A stretch of 6,848 bases of DNA from an archaeon (lineage in GTDB: Archaea; Asgardarchaeota; Hermodarchaeia; Hermodarchaeales; Hermodarchaeaceae): contig JABXGX010000263.1 in the NCBI GenBank assembly GCA_016550405.1, positions 1 through 6,848 of the forward strand, read 5' to 3'. Of this stretch, positions 1 through 4,700 are shown in pieces (positions within the stretch are counted from its first letter, which is position 1; every line of letters begins with the position of its first letter). A program made the position numbers and the translations under genes. The notes below the pieces were generated by a model that was not told where the DNA came from, searched no databases, and saw only the letters and a list, made by a program, of their open reading frames with translations.

Positions 1-1497
1 GGCATCGGGTTCTCTGGAATTCTTCAACCCAATGGAACCGATGGCTGGTACTCTACCACATTCCAAGTTGAAGCAATCACGGTGGGCACATATACAATTA
101 CGCTTCGGGCTCAAATCGCTGCGTACGAAGATGCAACTGCACAAGTTCTGCTTTATGTCGCTCCTCAACCGACCAGTGCTACCCTCATTGATGCATACAC
201 AACAGATCAGGCAGGGCTTAGTAACAATAGCATCACCGATTTCGACACCTTACAAGTGCCTATTAATGATCTATTAGTTCTAACCTTCAATTACTCAGGG
301 CTTTGGAACCAACTTATTCCCAATGCAACCGCACAAATCAGTTATCAAGTTGGCTTCCAATCCATTCAATATATCGGCAATGGTCTCTACCGAGTTATCA
401 TCAATTCCAGTACAGTACCCATAGGATCCTACTCTGCGGCTGCTGGATTCTCAGGACAAAATTATGAAATATCTATTCTTAGTTTTACAATCGATGTAAC
501 TCTCATCCCAACGGAGTTATATCTGCTCAACCCGATTCTCGACACGGACTTTCATGAGCTTAATATTGGAGACCTCTTTCGAATCCGCGTTAATTTTACT
601 GATCTCGCTCACCTTACATACATTTCTGAAGCTACTTTGACTCTTGATATTCCCGGTGTGACTCTTGGCCCCATTCTCATGCAAGAAGTCGAACCAGGTA
701 TCTATGAAGCAATTGGGCTCAGTGTTCTCCTCGAAGGAGTCTGGGAACTCAATATCGTAGCCTCAAAGACGGACTACGCACCAGCCACCTTCAGGCTTCA
801 ACTTATCGTCCAAGTCCCTGAAGTCTCCCGAAGCCTCATCACCTGGGGACTTATAGCCGCTGTTATTGGCATCATCATTCTCATTGCGTGGGTTGCCTAC
901 ACCCGTGTATTTGCCATTCCTTGGCTGGTTCGAAAAATGCGAAAAATGTCAACCACTCTTGGTAAAGGAAAGATGACTAAACTTTCCAGCCGGGATCAGC
1001 GACGGATATCTAATCGGTCTGACCAAATGGGCGATATAATGCAAGACGCCTATGGCAACGCAAAAATTGCCTTTGTTGCAAGCTCTATTCCCATTGTCGT
1101 CACAATTGATGAACGAGAAGCCGAAGAAGTTGATATCTGGAATGAGCTCGATCAGCTCGAAGGTTTAGGTCGCGACCAGAAACTCGAGCTCTTTGAAGAG
1201 ATGAAACGCATCCCCGCCAAAGACCGCATCTGGTTCCTCGAAGACTTGAAACGTCAAATGGCCGACGGAACTCGCTTTAGGCGCCCATCAGCTCTCCCAC
1301 CCGAAGGACTTCTCGATAAGACTGCAGAGGAACAAATCATCCAGGCGCGTCTGGATGCGATTCCAGCGCTAAGTGAACTTGAGAAAAAAACCCTCTTCAA
1401 GCATATCAGCAGTCTCCCTCCAGAAGACCGGGACGAAGTCTTTGAAACCCTCAAAGAACAATACGACATCAGAGAAGAGGACGAAGAAGAATCATAA
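1..1497 (+). CDS. C-terminal part of a membrane-anchored Ig-like repeat surface protein (5' end outside window)
   Basis: The frame is open from base 1 and ends at TAA 1495-1497, giving 498 visible residues; the true start lies upstream, and the GTG at 82 is only an internal codon. I do not recognise a named family. Residues 1-55 end one beta-sandwich repeat (pattern GWYSTTF...VGTYTITL). Residues 56-170 and 171-273 are two further repeats of about 115 and 103 residues, each with the G-x-Y...G-x-Y/W strand pattern and NAT, NSS, NFT sequons. Residues 279-300 are a very hydrophobic helix, followed by the basic stretch WLVRKMRKM, so the tail should be cytosolic. The tail (about 198 residues) has a basic region, a short hydrophobic segment near 350-365, then two copies of a 39-residue helical module (382-420, 450-488), and ends EEDEEES. 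By analogy with similar archaeal proteins this is a surface stalk with a cytosolic partner-binding tail; that function is inferred. It is probably a paralogue of the next gene. Confidence 0.9.
   Translation, partial: GIGFSGILQPNGTDGWYSTTFQVEAITVGTYTITLRAQIAAYEDATAQVLLYVAPQPTSATLIDAYTTDQAGLSNNSITDFDTLQVPINDLLVLTFNYSGLWNQLIPNATAQISYQVGFQSIQYIGNGLYRVIINSSTVPIGSYSAAAGFSGQNYEISILSFTIDVTLIPTELYLLNPILDTDFHELNIGDLFRIRVNFTDLAHLTYISEATLTLDIPGVTLGPILMQEVEPGIYEAIGLSVLLEGVWELNIVASKTDYAPATFRLQLIVQVPEVSRSLITWGLIAAVIGIIILIAWVAYTRVFAIPWLVRKMRKMSTTLGKGKMTKLSSRDQRRISNRSDQMGDIMQDAYGNAKIAFVASSIPIVVTIDEREAEEVDIWNELDQLEGLGRDQKLELFEEMKRIPAKDRIWFLEDLKRQMADGTRFRRPSALPPEGLLDKTAEEQIIQARLDAIPALSELEKKTLFKHISSLPPEDRDEVFETLKEQYDIREEDEEES
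835..900 (+). other. Transmembrane helix of the first protein
   Basis: Visible residues 279-300 form about 22 mostly aliphatic residues (LITWGLIAAVIGIIILIAWV plus AY) with no charge. It is directly followed by a cluster of Arg and Lys (LVRKMRKM), so by the positive-inside rule the repeats are outside and the C-terminal tail inside. It is the only such segment in the visible part, which gives a single-pass type I layout. Confidence 0.92.
1144..1464 (+). repeat. Two tandem 39-residue helical modules in the cytosolic tail
   Basis: Copy A is encoded by 1144-1260 and copy B by 1348-1464, separated by 29 residues rich in Pro, Arg and Glu. They align without gaps with 13 of 39 identical residues by hand. 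The shared skeleton is L-D at positions 2-3, L8, K13, L-F at 16-17, P24, D-R at 27-28, E33, L-K at 35-36 and Q38. Each copy reads as two amphipathic helices joined by an I/L-P-x-K/E-D-R turn (KRIPAKDR, SSLPPEDR). I cannot name the fold. A duplicated helix-turn-helix module on a cytosolic tail suggests a protein-protein docking site; this is inference. Confidence 0.72.
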
Positions 1498-1539
1498 TCA
1501 AATTAATGTGATTCTGCTTCCTCTTCGTAACATTAGACG

Positions 1540-1647
1540 GCATTTCACGATGTGTACTAATAATTCACAGACAATTATCTTAACCGCGCATTTCAGGAAA
1601 TGCATTTAAAGCATAATTCGAGGAGTCTAGTGCACACACTGCATTTC
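1540..1647. repeat. Cluster of GCATTTC heptamers around the promoter
   Basis: The heptamer GCATTTC occurs at 1540-1546 and 1588-1594, inverted (GAAATGC) at 1597-1603, and again at 1641-1647. The middle two form a perfect 7-bp inverted repeat with a 2-base spacer. A fifth near-copy (GCATTTA) at 1602-1608 runs into the TATA-like box, forming the palindrome AAATGCATTT (1598-1607). Four exact copies in 108 bases is far above chance for a heptamer. The dyad overlaps the BRE position, so it is a reasonable operator candidate for a dimeric regulator; no binding protein can be named. Confidence 0.55.
1596..1610 (+). promoter_or_regulatory. Candidate archaeal promoter (BRE plus TATA box) of the giant gene
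   Basis: GGAAA at 1596-1600 resembles the purine-rich archaeal BRE, and TTTAAA at 1605-1610 serves as the TATA box. Archaeal transcription normally starts about 25 bases downstream of the TATA centre, which predicts a start near 1632 and a leader of about 60 bases. Other AT-rich stretches (1556-1583, 1665-1670) lack a good BRE or lie too close to the start codon. The call rests on motif and spacing only. Confidence 0.5.
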
Positions 1648-1656
1648 CAGCGTGTG
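1633..1656 (+). other. Hairpin near the expected mRNA 5' end
   Basis: CACACACTG (1633-1641) can pair with CAGCGTGTG (1648-1656), giving 8 of 9 base pairs with one A-C mismatch and a six-base loop CATTTC that includes most of the fourth GCATTTC copy. It begins at or next to the predicted transcription start, so it could be a 5'-terminal stem that protects the message or affects translation, or it could be a second DNA dyad for a regulator. Confidence 0.4.
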
Positions 1657-1681
1657 GATTTGGGATAATAGATGGAAACGT

Positions 1682-1687
1682 AGGTGA
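1682..1687 (+). promoter_or_regulatory. Shine-Dalgarno AGGTGA that fixes the start of the giant gene
   Basis: AGGTGA is an exact match to the archaeal anti-Shine-Dalgarno (UCACCU) and lies six bases before ATG 1694. The bases 1685-1687 within it are also an in-frame TGA, so no start further upstream is possible. Together with the signal peptide that begins at once, this fixes the start with high confidence. Confidence 0.85.
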
Positions 1688-1693
1688 GAAACC

Positions 1694-1786
1694 ATGAAAT
1701 CCCGACATATAACACTTTTCACGCTATTTGTTTTGATAGTGCCTCTACTTATACAACCAATTCTAATTACTCCGGCTATATTGAGC
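1694..1786 (+). other. Signal peptide of the giant protein
   Basis: The N-terminus MKSRHITLF has Lys and Arg at residues 2 and 4, followed by a hydrophobic stretch to about residue 30 (LFVLIVPLLIQPILITPAIL). This is a Sec-type signal. The cleavage site is uncertain: after A28 or near A37, where the Ser-rich linker begins. No twin-arginine or lipobox motif is present. An uncleaved anchor cannot be excluded. Confidence 0.85.
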
Positions 1787-4700
1787 ACAAATCACTTGAA
1801 CGCTTTATCATCCTCAAGTGGTATATCAACCCCGAATAGTGCTAACAGCTCACCTGCTTTTCCAAACGGTCCAGTTCCTCCATCACCAGGATGGAGCGGA
1901 CTCGGTGACAATCAACCAGTCATCGAATCTGCAGAAGGAATCAATTCCTACCAATATGTAGATTTGATCTCTAATCCAAATGCATCAATTGACTTACCAG
2001 AATATTGGCAAGGGAATTATATAGAAATCGCTGTTTTCTATTTACAAGATCAGCAAGAATGGATTTCTGATGGTGGCTTCCCCACAGGTTCAGGAGGGTC
2101 TTCTGGATCTTGGGTTTACGATGAGGATGACCGAGCTACTAGTAATATTGCGGGGTCATGGGTTTCAAGTGGCCCCAGTGGCGCAGGGGCCTGTGTTTAT
2201 GTTGAAATGACCATGGGTGGCGGGAGTGCAACTTTTGCTACGGGCGAATATGGGCGTTGGAGTAGCTCTTTTCAGGTACCAAGAGGGAGTGTCACTTCTG
2301 CTCGGTTGAATTTTGATTTCTTTCCAAATGATGTAATTGAACGTTCTGAATTTGAAACATACGTTGAGATTGAAGGAACCGATGTGTGGGTTCGCCATAT
2401 GAAGTATTTCAGAGATAATGGCCTCGACGAACAATGGAATCATGCGAATATTTCGATTGGAGATCCCTGGAATATCTTTGATTTAATTAACGACCCACAG
2501 GTCACAATGCGGTTTGGTATTCGGTTTGCATCAGGCGGTGCCACATACACAGGCTGGTCTGATATTAATCGTATGTATTTCGATAATATGTCTCTGTCAA
2601 TTCAAGCAGAGACACGCCCAGAATATCACGAACTTCAGCTCCGTGATACACAGGGCATAGTTCATGATGTCAACAATACCAGTCCAACAGCGTGGGGAGT
2701 TGGACAAGTCAACTTTTCTACAACAGTCGGTCCTGCTCCTCCCCCACTTTATGCAACTTACGATTTTGAATTCCTTTCAAACATCACCTCTCCTCAATCT
2801 GGTTCGCTTGTATGCAATTCAACTGTCCAAGCGACATTGGCAACAGAAACCGATGTTGCGTCATACGATGCAGAGAATGCAGTGCCAATCAACTGGTCGC
2901 TAGTGTATGATCCTTATATGGACGTATATAACCAACCTGTTGGTGATGGACCTACTAAGTACACACGGGATTACTTCAATCTAACAATTCCCTTAGATTG
3001 GACCATTTCCGCTGTATTAGATGTGAATAGTGTAAATCGGAGTGGTCCAGGAGAATATGAAATTTATCCTTTAGGGGCTCGAAATGTTGTTGTTGTGAAT
3101 GTTACTCTGATTGATATCTACTATCCTTACACAATAATCGCTACTTCAATGAATTACGTTCTCGACATCGATATCTTCGATGCTAGCTCTCCAGGTACGC
3201 CAGATTCTGAGTTTCGAGCAGGAGATACACCTAGGGTTAATGCGACAATTAGTGATGATCCCGATGGTGTTTATTCTGGAAATGCAACGTTGACAATATT
3301 GGCACCCGATCTGACCGTATGGTATACTGAAGTCAAAGAAGTGAATGCGGTTAATCAAGGGCAAATCACTTTTGATGGAATTCCTTCGCTTTTAGGAACC
3401 GGTCAAGTGGGTGTCTTTGAAGTTACTGTGAGCTGGGATAACAGTACTGTAACTAGTGGTGCCACTGAAGTAGGAGGAAACATCGATGCCTTTACTGTGA
3501 CACATGCAACAAGTCTATCTCGTTATGGTATGGGAAGTAATGTCCCTGTCTTTCTCGGAGAGGAAGCAATTATTCGTGTTCGCTTTGTTGACACCGATGC
3601 TAATCAGGGTGTTTGGTCTGCTGATACTGCTGTTTGGAATATCAGTGAAGTAACATGGACAATCAGTGGTTCTTTTATTGACTATGGTGGCGGTATCTAT
3701 GTTGGAGAAATTAATACCACAACAGCTCCTGATTATGGCGCATATTCGTGTACTGTCACTCTAAACAAATCATATTATGATCCGCAAATCCAGTTGCCTC
3801 TTTTCACTATTGAAATCACTAAACACACCACACTTGACTCACCTCAAGCTCCACGGGTGTCGGTGCCTTTTGGGGAAGATATCTTAATTGAGCTTACTTA
3901 CAATGACACCAGTTCTATTCCTGCAGTTCCCATTGATAATACGGCTCCTGATATCCAAGTGACTTGTGATTGGGATACTATCTCAGGAGGAACTTATACG
4001 GGTCCCACCTATTCTTCAGGAAAGGGGATGTGGGAGTTTACTCTTCACACGACAGGTATTCCAGTAAATAGCTATGATGTCACATTCACTGCAAATGCGA
4101 CAGGGTATGAGTGGCAGCAAATTAAAATTGAGGTGAATGTTCGTAAACATGCCACCGATCTCGTTGTATATCCGCCTGCAGCCACTCCTTGGAATGAAAA
4201 TACCAGCATTGAGATTTATTTGACAGATGCGGATTTGAGTATTCCAATTACAGGAAATGTGTCTCAAATAACAATTCAAACTTCGCAGGGTACATTCATT
4301 TATGATTCGTCTAATTGGGCGCAATATGTCACAAATGGATCTGCTGGAATTTACTTCATTAATGTTACAACTGATGGCTGGTCCATTGGTGCATACAATG
4401 ATAACCTTGTAAGTGTCACTATGGGTGCGTGGCACCTCCCGGTTTCCAGGACTGTCGATATTACGGTGCGACAGCTCAATACGATTCTCACTTATGAGCC
4501 ACCTCAAAACACGCCTTGGGGTAATGATGTTAATATCAACCTCTTTTATACCGTATTTGATGCTGCAAGCCATCATAATGGTGAAGGAATTCTTCCTGCA
4601 GTAGATGTAACTGTAGATTCCTTAACGGGTGGTTGGACATTAGATCCATCTGATTATGGGGTGGTTCATCTCGGCTTCGGTCAATATTTACTAACAATTG

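Larger units (their letters stand above)
1498..1693. other. Intergenic region between the two surface-protein genes
   Basis: These 196 bases hold no convincing gene. Just after the stop codon of gene 1 there is a pyrimidine-rich tract (1512-1526) that could help end transcription, but it lacks a long T run and no strong hairpin precedes it. The rest contains the GCATTTC repeat cluster, the TATA-like promoter, a hairpin and the ribosome binding site described separately. The presence of its own promoter suggests that gene 2 is transcribed independently of gene 1. Confidence 0.7.

Noticed and set aside
82..84. GTG as the start of gene 1
   Set aside because: The frame is open to base 1, the upstream residues continue the same repeat (GWYSTTFQVEAITV), no ribosome site precedes it, and a start here would leave an exported domain without a signal peptide.
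32..277. Plus-strand frame of 81 codons near the left edge
   Set aside because: It is an alternative frame of the gene 1 ectodomain, which shows clear beta-repeat patterns in frame 1 across the same bases.
1512..1526. Pyrimidine-rich tract as a terminator of gene 1
   Set aside because: It has no run of four or more T and no stable hairpin in front, so it is mentioned only as a possibility in the intergenic entry.
1373..1609. Plus-strand frame of 78 codons overlapping the end of gene 1 and the intergenic region
   Set aside because: Most of it is an out-of-frame reading of the second helical module. It ends inside the promoter region, and its product is a Ser/Lys/Asn-rich low-complexity sequence.
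2165..2443. Minus-strand open frame of 92 codons
   Set aside because: It is antisense to the N-terminal domain of the giant protein, with no upstream signals and no recognisable domain.
4016..4576. Minus-strand open frame of 186 codons
   Set aside because: It lies fully opposite the giant gene, whose frame shows continuous domain structure through this region. The minus translation is rich in Ile, Arg, Asn and Cys without any domain pattern, and no Shine-Dalgarno or promoter was seen.
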